The translations under genes and the position numbers were made by a program. Positions 6,669-15,551 of a stretch of 32,648 bases of DNA are shown here, in pieces. This stretch comes from Oscillospiraceae bacterium (GTDB lineage: Bacteria; Bacillota; Clostridia; Oscillospirales; Oscillospiraceae). Position 1 is the first letter of the stretch. Each line of letters begins with the position of its first letter. The notes under the pieces were generated by a model. The model searched no databases, was not told the origin of the DNA, and saw only the letters and a program-made list of their open reading frames with translations. The stretch covers positions 1 to 32,648 of the forward strand of contig CAJTEA010000027.1 of assembly GCA_910575265.1 (NCBI GenBank), read 5' to 3'.

Positions 6669-8369
6669 ATGAGCGTATTTAATTTTGATACAATGAATAC
6701 ATTTGGACGGGTTCAAAGTGTTGACACTGCTACGATTGTTGTACAGGTAGAGGATGCCGCTCAACTATCCAAACTCCAGGTCAATCATTTGATTGCCATT
6801 CGTGCCTCTAAAGTTGGCCAGACCTTGATTGGAATGGTTAATAAAATCATGCGCAAATTTGGTAATGAGTTTGGTGTAGAAGACTCGGAAGAAATTATTT
6901 CTACCGATATTGTAAAAGTCACTCTAATCGGTACACTTCTTGACAGAGACGGTGAACGAAGAAACGTATTCAAACGGACATTAGAATCTGTCCCCGAAAT
7001 TGATTCGGAATGCTTCATTATGACAGATGATACGCTTACTGCATTTATGAGTGTGATTTCTGGGGCTGATTCTGGAATGGAGCATCCCTTACGGATTGGT
7101 AAGTACACAATCAACAATGGAGCACCCGCATGGCTGGATGGCAACAAACTATTCCAACGCCATGCCGTTATTGTTGGAAGTACCGGCTCTGGAAAATCTT
7201 TTACAGTTGCTACGCTATTAGAAAAAATTGCAGAATTAAAATCCTGCAACGCAATTCTCTTTGATATTCACGGAGAATACTCGCCTATTACAGGGGCTGG
7301 TATCCAACATTACAAGATTGCAGGCCCTTCTGATGTGCCCTCTGAACAAATTATGTTTCTTCCCTACTGGCTGTTGAGTTATGAAGAGATGCTTGCTCTG
7401 ATGCTGGATCGTTCCGATTCTAATGCACCCAATCAGGCAATGATATTCAGCCAAGCAGTGATGAAAGAAAAAATCTCCGTGCTGGAAGGAACTGGGCACA
7501 ATGAACTGGCCAGTGAAATCACTTTGGATAGTCCTGTGCCTTATCGCATTACCCAGGTCCTTGACTTTTTAGATGCAAAAAATGTAGAAATGGTACCTGG
7601 ATCAGGGACCCGGGAAAAGCAGGGAGATTTTCACGGGAAACTACCTCGTTTTATCCAACGTCTCAATGCCAAAATGATAGACAAACGTCTGAATTTCATG
7701 TTTTCTGATTCGGAAGAACTGCTGGATGTTTCCTATATGGAAACACTTTGCAAACAACTTATGGCTCCAGCCAGTCAGGGTGGCGGCATTAAAATATTGG
7801 ATTTTTCTGAGGTGCCCTCAGACATCCTCCCGTTGATCGTATCCCTTCTGGCACGTATCGTTTTTTCTGTACAGCAATGGATGGACAGAACGAAGTTGAA
7901 TCCGTTGGCGATTTTCTGTGATGAAGCACATTTGTATATTCCAGCTAATGCTCAGCAGGGGGTTGAATTATCGAGTTTACAGAGTTTTGAGCGGATTGCA
8001 AAAGAAGGCCGTAAATATGGGATTGGTCTGGTAATTGTAAGCCAGCGCCCTTCCGAAGTGAATCGTACAGTGCTCAGTCAGAGCAGCAACTTTATTGCTA
8101 TGCGTCTAACTAATGCGGACGACCAAGCTGTAATCAAAAAACTTCTTCCAGACAGTATTGGTAATTTTGCCGACCTGCTTCCGATCTTGGATATTGGAGA
8201 AGCGATTGCTGTAGGTGACGCATCCTTATTGCCCAGCCGTATTATAATTGATATTCCCAGACAAAAGCCTAACAGTGCAACAGTGAAATTCTGGGACGAA
8301 TGGAGTAAAGAAAGTGTCTCCGATGACATTGCCGCTGCTGTGCAGGCTATGAGGCGTCAAGGACGGTAA
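6669..8369 (+). CDS. herA: HerA-family hexameric ATPase of the SIR2-HerA defence system
   Basis: The start has TAGGAGG directly upstream. The 566-residue protein has an N-terminal HAS-barrel-like region (about 1-100, GRVQSVDTATIVVQV), a Walker A motif GSTGSGKS at 170-177, an FDIHGEYSP element after it, a Walker B LAIFCDEAH near residue 415, and the HerA arginine-finger region VIVSQRPSEVNRTVLSQ with the sensor stretch MRLTNADDQ. These are diagnostic of HerA/FtsK-superfamily DNA-pumping ATPases. In this two-gene arrangement HerA assembles with SIR2 as a supramolecular anti-phage complex. No nurA gene is nearby, which argues against a DNA-end-resection role. The length is ordinary and the gene is intact. 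Confidence 0.9.
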   Translation: MSVFNFDTMNTFGRVQSVDTATIVVQVEDAAQLSKLQVNHLIAIRASKVGQTLIGMVNKIMRKFGNEFGVEDSEEIISTDIVKVTLIGTLLDRDGERRNVFKRTLESVPEIDSECFIMTDDTLTAFMSVISGADSGMEHPLRIGKYTINNGAPAWLDGNKLFQRHAVIVGSTGSGKSFTVATLLEKIAELKSCNAILFDIHGEYSPITGAGIQHYKIAGPSDVPSEQIMFLPYWLLSYEEMLALMLDRSDSNAPNQAMIFSQAVMKEKISVLEGTGHNELASEITLDSPVPYRITQVLDFLDAKNVEMVPGSGTREKQGDFHGKLPRFIQRLNAKMIDKRLNFMFSDSEELLDVSYMETLCKQLMAPASQGGGIKILDFSEVPSDILPLIVSLLARIVFSVQQWMDRTKLNPLAIFCDEAHLYIPANAQQGVELSSLQSFERIAKEGRKYGIGLVIVSQRPSEVNRTVLSQSSNFIAMRLTNADDQAVIKKLLPDSIGNFADLLPILDIGEAIAVGDASLLPSRIIIDIPRQKPNSATVKFWDEWSKESVSDDIAAAVQAMRRQGR

Positions 8370-8413
8370 TTTTTGGTTCAGTGTCTCTAGCTTTGGTTTA
8401 TACTTACATGATA

Positions 8414-8456
8414 AAATACCTCCTGTTGCGTTAAATCAGAACAACAGGAGGTATTT
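8414..8456 (+). promoter_or_regulatory. Perfect 15-bp hairpin sequestering the IS3 first-ORF ribosome site
   Basis: AAATACCTCCTGTTG (8414-8428) is the exact reverse complement of CAACAGGAGGTATTT (8442-8456), with a 13-base loop. The right arm contains the AGGAGG that serves the ATG at 8459. A long transcript reading in from SIR2-HerA would fold and hide the site. A transcript starting inside the loop would not. This resembles the known protection of transposases against read-through activation. Confidence 0.7.
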
Positions 8457-8458
8457 AT

Positions 8459-9106
8459 ATGGGGTATTCAAAAGGTATTCAGCAAGAAGTTTTTATAAAA
8501 TACGTGTGCGGATACACGCCAAAAGAAATTGCAGAAGAATCTGGAATCCATTTTGTCACAATCTATCGCTGGATTAATGACTGGAAAAAAGATTTGAATG
8601 GTCACCCACTGACTGATCTCCCGATTCAAGATATCGGAGCAATTCTTACTTATACTGAAAAACTGAAGCAAAGACTGGAAGAAGCAGAACGCTCCTTATC
8701 AATTATCCATACAAGCGGAATCCTCCAAACAATTCCGTTGAGACAGAGAATCAGCATGGCACTACCACTTTTAAATTCATATCCAGCCAGGTTTCTTGCC
8801 CAAACTTTTGAAGTGTCTCTCTCATCCATTTATTATCATAAACGGCAGGGACAAGGGAAGACAAAGCGTCAAAAGCTGGACGATTATATCAGTTCAAAAG
8901 TCCAAGAAATCTTTATAGAAAGCGATGGCCGTATTGGTGCGGAACGAATTCGTATCCAACTGCATAATCAAGGTATAGTCACCAGCAAAAAGAAAATCAT
9001 CAAGCTTATGAAGCAAATGGGGCTTGTCAGTAACTGTCGTTCAGATACTTATTACCCCTCTGAATCTCAGGAAGCGGAGGGGGATAATGTCCAGATTCTA
9101 CAGTGA
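8459..9106 (+). CDS. IS3-type helper protein: HTH plus HTH_21 region without DDE domain
   Basis: The 215-residue product begins with a helix-turn-helix (YVCGYTPKEIAEESGIHFVTIYRWI), then a coiled segment (YTEKLKQRLEEAERSL). A region typical of the IS3 OrfB N-terminus follows (SSIYYHKR, DGRIGAERIRIQLHNQGI, KIIKLMKQMGL). It ends before any rve/DDE catalytic core. The same architecture is repeated at the start of the next gene, so this looks like a duplicated DNA-binding half that became a separate protein. It could be a regulator or accessory DNA-binding subunit of the transposase. It overlaps the next gene by 20 bases. Its Shine-Dalgarno site is buried in the hairpin just upstream. Confidence 0.75.
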   Translation: MGYSKGIQQEVFIKYVCGYTPKEIAEESGIHFVTIYRWINDWKKDLNGHPLTDLPIQDIGAILTYTEKLKQRLEEAERSLSIIHTSGILQTIPLRQRISMALPLLNSYPARFLAQTFEVSLSSIYYHKRQGQGKTKRQKLDDYISSKVQEIFIESDGRIGAERIRIQLHNQGIVTSKKKIIKLMKQMGLVSNCRSDTYYPSESQEAEGDNVQILQ

Positions 9107-10259
9107 TGCGTATAAATGGTCGCTATACGAAAAATACAGAAATGGATTTACACTGACAGAACTGTGCGAAATATCTGGAGTAACCGACAAACCTCTGCGA
9201 GAGTGGTTTAGACAAATTGATTCTCAATATGCTCAAAGTGCTCAGCTAAGTGTAAAATCTGTACAGCATGAAAATGCACATCTGAAGCTAGTAATTCAGC
9301 AAAGGCAGAACGAATTAACACTTTTGAATAAGGTCGTAGCAGATATCCCCGAAATCCAGCGTATTTCCTATGCCTATCCGTTACTTGAGATTTATGGTCC
9401 CAATCAAGTTTGCCGTTCATTGTGCATTCGAAAATCCAATTTATACTACCGTACTTTCCGCAGACCAGAGGTCACTGTTTACGAAAAGCACAACCAAGAA
9501 CTTCTCCCTGTAATTCAGGAAATCTGTGAAAGAAGCATTCAACGACCTGGTTCGGAAAATATTCGCCAACAGTTAATGGGTCAAGGCTTTACAGTCAGCA
9601 AACATAAAGTTTTAGAGCTGCTCCGCGAGATTGCCCCGCAGCCGCCCAGCAAAAGGGAATGCACGAACACAAATTGGCAAAGTAGCGATGCCAATCTGTT
9701 GGCCCGGCATTTTTCACCGCGAGCACCTAACATGGCATGGGTCAGTGACATCACAGAGTTTAAGACAGATATTGGAACTTGCTACCTGTGTGCGATATTA
9801 GACCTGTTTGCCAGAAGAGTCATAGGAGCGAGGCTATCGCTCCATAAGGATACATCGCTGGTACTTTCAACATTCCGAGACGCATTTGAGGTGAGGGGCC
9901 ATCCCGCCAGCCTGCTTTTTCATAGCGACAGAGGTTCTCAATATACAGCCCACAAATTCAGAGGACTGCTTCTCAAGTATGGAATAAAGCAATCTTTTTC
10001 CGCTCCAGGCGTTCCCTATGACAACGCTCCAATGGAATCCTTTTTTGCCAGCCTGAAAGTGGAGGAAACCCATCGTTATCGCTATGCAAACATAAGTGAC
10101 CTGACCGCTTCGCTCCGGGATTACATCTCTTTTTACAATGAAAAGCGCCCACACTCCAGTATCGGGAATTTGGCTCCAATTCAAGCGGAAAACAACTATT
10201 ACAAAGAACAAAGCACAGCCAATCATATCGGCTGCGCTCATTTCGTGTGCAAAAAATAA
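9087..10259 (+). CDS. IS3-family transposase (DDE)
   Basis: I start at the ATG at 9087, which follows GGAGGGGG, not at the upstream in-frame codon at 9024. The 390-residue protein has an N-terminal HTH (FTLTELCEISGVTDKPLREWF), the HTH_21-like region (SNLYYRTFRRP ... NIRQQLMGQGFTVSKHKV) and a complete rve integrase core. The catalytic triad is visible: Asp221 (WVSDITEF), Asp281 (FHSDRGSQY) and Glu317 (NAPMESFFASLK), with the DD(35)E spacing of IS3. The C-terminal FYNEKRPHSSIG motif is also typical. Unlike canonical IS3 elements it needs no frameshift, because HTH and DDE parts are in one frame. The element's terminal inverted repeats are not obvious to me. Confidence 0.88.
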   Translation: MSRFYSDAYKWSLYEKYRNGFTLTELCEISGVTDKPLREWFRQIDSQYAQSAQLSVKSVQHENAHLKLVIQQRQNELTLLNKVVADIPEIQRISYAYPLLEIYGPNQVCRSLCIRKSNLYYRTFRRPEVTVYEKHNQELLPVIQEICERSIQRPGSENIRQQLMGQGFTVSKHKVLELLREIAPQPPSKRECTNTNWQSSDANLLARHFSPRAPNMAWVSDITEFKTDIGTCYLCAILDLFARRVIGARLSLHKDTSLVLSTFRDAFEVRGHPASLLFHSDRGSQYTAHKFRGLLLKYGIKQSFSAPGVPYDNAPMESFFASLKVEETHRYRYANISDLTASLRDYISFYNEKRPHSSIGNLAPIQAENNYYKEQSTANHIGCAHFVCKK

Positions 10260-10260
10260 G

Positions 10261-10313
10261 TGTGTGGCCGTCTTTTGGAATGCAAACAAAAATTCCAAAA
10301 AATCGACCACACA
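10261..10313 (-). terminator. Long terminator hairpin of the tRNA transcript
   Basis: The arms 10261-10281 and 10292-10313 pair over about 20 bases with small imperfections. On the minus strand the stem is followed by ACTTATTTTTTG, a good U-tract, so it terminates the tRNA-Leu/tRNA-fMet transcript. The U-tract lies inside the last codons of the IS3 transposase gene. Confidence 0.65.
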
Positions 10314-10318
10314 TCATC

Positions 10319-10394
<76 letters not shown>

Positions 10395-10397
10395 ATA

Positions 10398-10484
10398 TGG
10401 TGCCGGAGACCGGGGTCGAACCGGCACGGGATCGCTCCCACGGGATTTTAAGTCCCGGGCGTCTGCCAATTCCGCCACTCCGGC
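10398..10484 (-). tRNA. tRNA-Leu (TAA)
   Basis: An 87-nt class II tRNA with GCCGGAG/CTCCGGC acceptor, anticodon loop CTTAAAA (anticodon TAA), the long variable arm expected of leucine tRNA (TGGGAGCGATCCCG), GGTTCGACC T arm and encoded CCA. It is separated from tRNA-fMet by three bases and is the first gene of the pair. Confidence 0.95.
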
Positions 10485-10515
10485 ATGGGTGGCTCCCGAT
10501 CTTAGATGCTTGATT

Positions 10516-10544
10516 AGGATAGCACAAATCAAAACATATGTCAA
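10516..10544 (-). promoter_or_regulatory. Promoter of the tRNA-Leu/tRNA-fMet operon
   Basis: On the minus strand a perfect TTGACA (10539-10544) and TATCCT (10516-10521) are spaced by 17 bases, about 30 bases upstream of tRNA-Leu. It is divergent from the ATPase promoter. Confidence 0.8.
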
Positions 10545-10594
10545 GAAAAATTTTTCTTCTTTTTATCCCGCTTATAAATCAGCAGAAAAAGGCC

Positions 10595-10644
10595 TTGATT
10601 TTTTGTAGGGTTTTTACTACAATAAGGAGGTAGCAAATACCTCC
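10595..10644 (+). promoter_or_regulatory. ATPase operon promoter with 5'-leader stem-loop
   Basis: TTGATT (10595-10600) and TACAAT (10618-10623) are 17 bases apart. The transcript would start near 10630, at the base of a small hairpin: GGAGGTA (10626-10632) pairs with TACCTCC (10638-10644), followed by ATTTTTG. The hairpin may protect the 5' end or act as a weak attenuator, or GGAGGTA may be a decoy ribosome site. Confidence 0.6.
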
Positions 10645-10675
10645 ATTTTTGTATCCAAGAAAAGGTGGTGAAAAC

Positions 10676-10990
10676 ATGGCATTGGAAGCGATTCAGACGG
10701 TCACTCAGGCGGAGGCGAAGGCGAAAGCGGACCGGGAGGCCGCCGCCGCCCAGGCGAAACAGCGGCTGGCTGAAGCTCAGCGGGAGGCGAAGCAGAGCAT
10801 AGAGCAGGCCCGGCAGCGGGCCCGCGAGGAGGCACGGCAGATGATGGCGGAGGCGGAGAGCAAAGCCGCTCAGCTGACTCAGGCGGAACTTGAGCGGGCA
10901 AAGCAGGACTGTGAGACGCTGAAGCAAAATGCCCGGGGCCGGCTGAATGAGGCCGCGCAGCTCATTGTTGGAAGGGTCGTGGAACGGTAA
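10676..10990 (+). CDS. ntpF: V/A-type ATPase peripheral-stalk subunit G/H
   Basis: I start at the ATG at 10676 after AAAGGTGGTG. The 104-residue protein is almost entirely one charged Ala/Glu/Lys-rich coiled coil (EAKAKADREAAAAQAKQRLA and onward) with a short C-terminal helix (AAQLIVGRVVER). It is the right length and position for the small stalk subunit that pairs with subunit E to hold the A3B3 head to subunit I. Coiled coils diverge fast, so the identification rests partly on being first in a canonical V-ATPase operon. The stop overlaps the subunit I start by one base (TAATG). Confidence 0.85.
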   Translation: MALEAIQTVTQAEAKAKADREAAAAQAKQRLAEAQREAKQSIEQARQRAREEARQMMAEAESKAAQLTQAELERAKQDCETLKQNARGRLNEAAQLIVGRVVER

Positions 10991-12936
10991 TGGCCATAGA
11001 AAAAATGAAACGCCTGCGCATGGTGGCCATGGTCAGCGACCGGGAGGAACTGCTCCGCAAGCTCCAACACATGGGCTGTGTGGAGATTGTTCAGCCTGAG
11101 GAGGACCCGGACAACCCTGTGTGGGAATCCCTCACTCAACCGGAGGGGGCCGGACTGGCCGCCGCCCACGAGGAAAAGAACGGGGCCGAGCGGGCCCTGG
11201 AGGTCCTCAAGCGGTACGCTCCCGCCAAGAGCGGGATGCTGGCCCCAAAGCCGGATGTGCGGGAGGGAGACCTTCTGGACGAGAACCGGGCGGAACAGGC
11301 CCGGCAGGCCGCGAAGGAGGTCAACGATCTGGACCGGCGTCTGGCCGCCATCCGGGCGGAGGAGAACAAACTGGAAACCCAAAAGGCGGTGCTGCTCCCC
11401 TGGCTGAACCTGGACCTGCCGCTGGAGACCGGTTCCGCCGGTCAGGTGGTCATCCAGCTGGGCACCCTGCCCGCCAATGTCCCCATGAACCAGGCGGCGG
11501 GAGAGCTCCAGGCCGCGAGTCAGCTGGCCGAGCTGACGGAGATGTCCGCCGACCGGGACTCCCGCTACTGCATGCTGGTGTGCCATGCCAGCGAGTCAGA
11601 GGTGGTTCTGGAGGCCCTGAAGGCTCTGGGGTGGTCCCGGGCCAACCTGCGGGACTGGACAGGCACCGCGTCAGAAAACCTGAGCCGCCTGGGCCAGGAA
11701 ACCAAGGCTCTGAAGGAGGAGGCCGCCTCGATTGAGGAAAAGCTGTCCGGCATGGGCGGGTACAACGCCCCCCTGCGGCAGCTGTCCGATCTGGCCGGCG
11801 TCAACGCCAGCCGGGAGGAGGCCCGCGCCCGTCTGGTGGACACCGGGCAGACCTTCCTACTGGAGGGTTGGGTGCCGGCGGACAAATGGCCCGCTCTGGA
11901 ACAGGAGCTGGCCGCCTATCCCTGCGCCCGCGAGGCCAGCGATCCGGCCCCGGAGGACTACCCCCAGGTGCCGGTCAAGCTGAAAAACAACTGGTTCACC
12001 AAGCCGCTGAATATGGTGACAGATATGTATTCCCTGCCGGCCTACGGCTCGCTGGACCCCAACCCCCTGATGGCTCCCTTCTTCATCCTGTTCTACGGAA
12101 TGATGATGGCGGACATGGGCTACGGTCTGATTATGATGATCGCGTCCGTTGTGGTCATCAAAAAGGCCAAGCCCGACGGGGCGACCATGCGGTATATGAT
12201 GCCCCTGCTGGGGCTGTGCGGGGTGAGCACCTTCCTGTGGGGCGCCGCCACCGGCGGCTTCTTCGGGGATCTGATCCCCCAGCTGCTGGCCATTGTCAAC
12301 AACGCGCCCGCGGAAAACTACGCTCTGCCCAAGCTGTTCGACCCCCTGGATAAGGCGGTCAATGTACTGGTGGGCGCGCTGGTGCTGGGTGTGGTGCAGA
12401 TTTTCACGGGTATGGCCGTCAGCATGTACAAGCAGATCAGGGCGGGCGAGACCATGGCCGCCCTGTGCGGCGAAGGCGCGTGGTTCCTGGTGTTCATTCT
12501 GGCCGGCGTGGCCGCGGTGAGCGGACAGACTACCCCCTGCGTAATCGCTATTCTGGTGGTCCTGATTCTGACCCAGGGCTACGGCAAAAAAGGGATTGTG
12601 GGCAAGCTCATGGGCGTGGCCGGCTCCCTGTACAACAATGTCACCGGCTATTTCAGCGACATCCTGTCCTATTCCCGCCTGATGGCCCTGATGCTGGCCG
12701 GGGCGGTGACGGCGCAGGTGTTCAACACCCTGGGCGCTATGACCGGCAACGTGGTTTTGTTCTTCATCATCGCCCTGGTGGGCAACGCGCTGAACTTCGC
12801 CCTGAACATTCTGGGCTGCTTTGTCCATGACATGCGTCTGCAATGCCTGGAATACTTCGGACGGTTCTATGAGGACGGCGGAAAGCCCTTCCGTCCCCTG
12901 GACCTTGATACCAAATACTACAAGGTAGTAAAATAA
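10990..12936 (+). CDS. ntpI: V/A-type ATPase membrane subunit I (stator, subunit a homologue)
   Basis: The 648-residue protein has a long soluble N-terminal half with coiled coils (about 1-330, MAIEKMKRLRMVAMVSDREE) and a membrane half with about seven helices starting near MAPFFILFYGMMMADMGYGL, the conserved V-ATPase I-subunit signature. The conserved arginine that faces the rotor is expected in SYSRLMALMLAGAV. It forms the ion half-channels against the K ring and anchors the peripheral stalks. The TAATG junction with the gene before suggests translational coupling. The short gap to subunit K contains AGAGGAGG. Confidence 0.95.
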   Translation: MAIEKMKRLRMVAMVSDREELLRKLQHMGCVEIVQPEEDPDNPVWESLTQPEGAGLAAAHEEKNGAERALEVLKRYAPAKSGMLAPKPDVREGDLLDENRAEQARQAAKEVNDLDRRLAAIRAEENKLETQKAVLLPWLNLDLPLETGSAGQVVIQLGTLPANVPMNQAAGELQAASQLAELTEMSADRDSRYCMLVCHASESEVVLEALKALGWSRANLRDWTGTASENLSRLGQETKALKEEAASIEEKLSGMGGYNAPLRQLSDLAGVNASREEARARLVDTGQTFLLEGWVPADKWPALEQELAAYPCAREASDPAPEDYPQVPVKLKNNWFTKPLNMVTDMYSLPAYGSLDPNPLMAPFFILFYGMMMADMGYGLIMMIASVVVIKKAKPDGATMRYMMPLLGLCGVSTFLWGAATGGFFGDLIPQLLAIVNNAPAENYALPKLFDPLDKAVNVLVGALVLGVVQIFTGMAVSMYKQIRAGETMAALCGEGAWFLVFILAGVAAVSGQTTPCVIAILVVLILTQGYGKKGIVGKLMGVAGSLYNNVTGYFSDILSYSRLMALMLAGAVTAQVFNTLGAMTGNVVLFFIIALVGNALNFALNILGCFVHDMRLQCLEYFGRFYEDGGKPFRPLDLDTKYYKVVK

Positions 12937-13485
<549 letters not shown>

Positions 13486-13508
13486 TCCCGCGGGAAGGGG
13501 ATTTAACT

Positions 13509-14195
13509 ATGGAAGGAATCGAAAAAATCACCGCCAAGATCGCTCAGGACGCCCAGGCCGAGATCGAGAAACTGACCGCGGAGACCGATGAAAAGGTCAA
13601 GTCCATCTTGGACAGCGCCCAGGCTCAGGCCCGGGAAGAAGCCGGCGATATCGTAGAGAAGGGCCGGGCCGCCGCCGGCGAGCGTCTGGAGCGGCTGAGC
13701 TCCGCGGCGCAGATGGAACGGCGCAAGCTGGAGCTGGCCGCCAAGCAGGAGGTGCTGGGCGAGGCCTTTGACCTGGCCCTGGAGAAGCTGTGCACCCTGC
13801 CGGAAAAGGAATACATCGACCTGCTGACCAAGCTGGCCCTGGAGGCCAGCGCCAGCGGGAAGGAGCGGCTTATCTTCTCCCAGAAGGACCGGGCCCGGGT
13901 GGGCAAGCAGGTGGTCATGGCCGCCAACGACGCCCTCATTAAGGATCGGGCTCCCGGCCTGCCGGAAGAGGTCACCAAGTCCAAGATGGGCAGCCTGATG
14001 GATAAGCTGATCCACAACACCACCGCCATCGTCACCGGCGCGGGGCTCACCCTGTCGGAGCAGACCCGGGACATCAAGGGCGGCTTCATCATGGTAGACG
14101 GCGACGTGGAGATCAACTGCGCCTTTGAGACCCTGGTTCGCCTCCAGCGGGAGCGGATGGAGAAGAAGGTCGCCGAAGCACTGTTTCAATCGTAA
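13509..14195 (+). CDS. ntpE: V/A-type ATPase peripheral-stalk subunit E
   Basis: I start at the ATG at 13509 after AAGGGG; the frame open from 13416 overlaps the K gene and has no ribosome site. The 228-residue protein has a long N-terminal coiled coil (about 1-85, rich in Ala, Glu and Arg). A globular C-terminal domain follows, ending in GAGLTLSEQTRDIKGGFIMV and DGDVEINCAFETLVRL, the typical subunit E finish. It heterodimerises with the G/H subunit to form the stator stalks. Confidence 0.92.
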   Translation: MEGIEKITAKIAQDAQAEIEKLTAETDEKVKSILDSAQAQAREEAGDIVEKGRAAAGERLERLSSAAQMERRKLELAAKQEVLGEAFDLALEKLCTLPEKEYIDLLTKLALEASASGKERLIFSQKDRARVGKQVVMAANDALIKDRAPGLPEEVTKSKMGSLMDKLIHNTTAIVTGAGLTLSEQTRDIKGGFIMVDGDVEINCAFETLVRLQRERMEKKVAEALFQS

Positions 14196-14212
14196 GGAAG
14201 GGGGCATTACTT

Positions 14213-15199
14213 TTGTCCCAACGCAAAAAAGATACTGATTATCTGTCCATCTCCGCCCGGATCCGGGCTATGGAGAACAGGCTTCTCACCCGGGAGCGGA
14301 TGGATCGGATGATTGAGGCCCGGGACGACGCGGAGGCCATGAAGCTGCTGGCCGAGTGCGGCTATAACGACGCTGCCGGCCTGGACGAAGCCCTGGCTCA
14401 GGCCCGCGCCGAGGTCTTTAAGGACATGGAGCAGGGCGCTCCGGATCCCCGGCTGGTGGAGGTTTTTCAGATCAAGTATGACTACCACAACGCCAAGACC
14501 ATCCTGAAGGCCCAGGCCATGGGTTCCGATCCGGAGCGTCTGCTGCTGGCCGGAGGCCGTTATGACCCCCTTCAGCTGTGGGACAGCTGGCAGCGGGAGG
14601 CCCTCAGCGGCACCAGCGAGGTGTTCCGCAAGGCCATGGAGCAGGCAAAGGCGGCCCTGGCCGAGGAGGGCGACCCCCAGCGGGCCGATCTGATTCTGGA
14701 CCGGGCCTGCTACAGCGAGATGGCCCAGCTGGCCAAGGAGCTGCGCAGTCCTTTCCTCCAGGGCTATGTCCGGCTGTCGGTGGATGTGGCAAATCTGCGC
14801 ACCGCCGTCCGCGTGGCCCGCATGGGCCGGGAGGGCGAGTTCCTGCGTCAGGTGCTGCTGCCCGGCGGGAATGTATCCGAACAGGCGATTGCCGCCGCTC
14901 GGGGGGACGCCCTGGGCGAGGTGTTCCGGTCCGGACCGCTGGCTCAGGCCGCCGGCCTGGGGTCCAAGCTGGCCCAGCCGGGAGGGGAGTCCCTCACCGC
15001 CTTTGAGCGGGAGTGCGACAACGCTCTCACCGCCTATCTGGCCGCCGCCCGCCGCGTTCCCTTTGGGGAGGAAGCGGTCATCGGCTATCTGTACGCCAAA
15101 GAGCTGGAGTTCACCGCCATCCGGGCCATCTTCGCCGGACGGGCGGCGGGGCTGGATGGGGATACCATCCGCTCCCGGCTCCGGGAAACCTATGTGTAA
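14213..15199 (+). CDS. ntpC: V/A-type ATPase subunit C (central-stalk socket, d-type)
   Basis: It probably begins at the TTG at 14213, which has GGAAGGGGG upstream; no ATG fits. The 328-residue protein shows the three-fold helical pattern of the d/C subunit (SISARIRAMENRLLTRERMD ... IKYDYHNAKTILKA ... YLYAKELEFTAIRAIFAG). It connects the DF rotor shaft to the K ring. The length is typical. It lies between E and F, as in ntpFIKECGABD. Confidence 0.92.
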   Translation: MSQRKKDTDYLSISARIRAMENRLLTRERMDRMIEARDDAEAMKLLAECGYNDAAGLDEALAQARAEVFKDMEQGAPDPRLVEVFQIKYDYHNAKTILKAQAMGSDPERLLLAGGRYDPLQLWDSWQREALSGTSEVFRKAMEQAKAALAEEGDPQRADLILDRACYSEMAQLAKELRSPFLQGYVRLSVDVANLRTAVRVARMGREGEFLRQVLLPGGNVSEQAIAAARGDALGEVFRSGPLAQAAGLGSKLAQPGGESLTAFERECDNALTAYLAAARRVPFGEEAVIGYLYAKELEFTAIRAIFAGRAAGLDGDTIRSRLRETYV

Positions 15200-15211
15200 G
15201 GGGGTGGGCGG

Positions 15212-15520
15212 ATGTATAAAATTGCCGTAATGGGCGACAAGGACAGCGTCCTGGGCTTTAAGGCCCTGGGGCTGGAGGTCTGTCCCGTGGACAACCCCGA
15301 CCAGGGCCGGGAGGCCCTCCACCGCATGGCGAAGGAGAACTACGCCATCGTCTATATGACTGAGCAGCTGGCCGCCCAGCTCCCCCAGGAGATCGCCCGG
15401 TATAAGGACGCGCTTACTCCGGCTATCATTTTGATTCCCGGCAAAGAGGGCTCCCTGGGCATTGGCATGGCCAACGTCAAGACCGCCGTGGAACGGGCGG
15501 TCGGAGCGGATATACTCTAA
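15212..15520 (+). CDS. ntpG: V/A-type ATPase subunit F
   Basis: The 102-residue protein has the Rossmann-like subunit F fold: [20 protein letters not shown], a GLEVCPVD strand, then [11 protein letters not shown] and [17 protein letters not shown]. It binds subunit D in the rotor shaft and can regulate ATPase activity. The ATG follows GGGGGTGGGCGG. The following gene begins 31 bases after its stop. Confidence 0.93.
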   Translation: MYKIAVMGDKDSVLGFKALGLEVCPVDNPDQGREALHRMAKENYAIVYMTEQLAAQLPQEIARYKDALTPAIILIPGKEGSLGIGMANVKTAVERAVGADIL

Positions 15521-15551
15521 AACTACCCAGAAAGAAGGTTCGAGAAAGCCT

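Noticed and set aside
11857-12843. 328-residue minus-strand frame
   Set aside because: Antisense shadow of subunit I; Gln/His-rich with no known motif.
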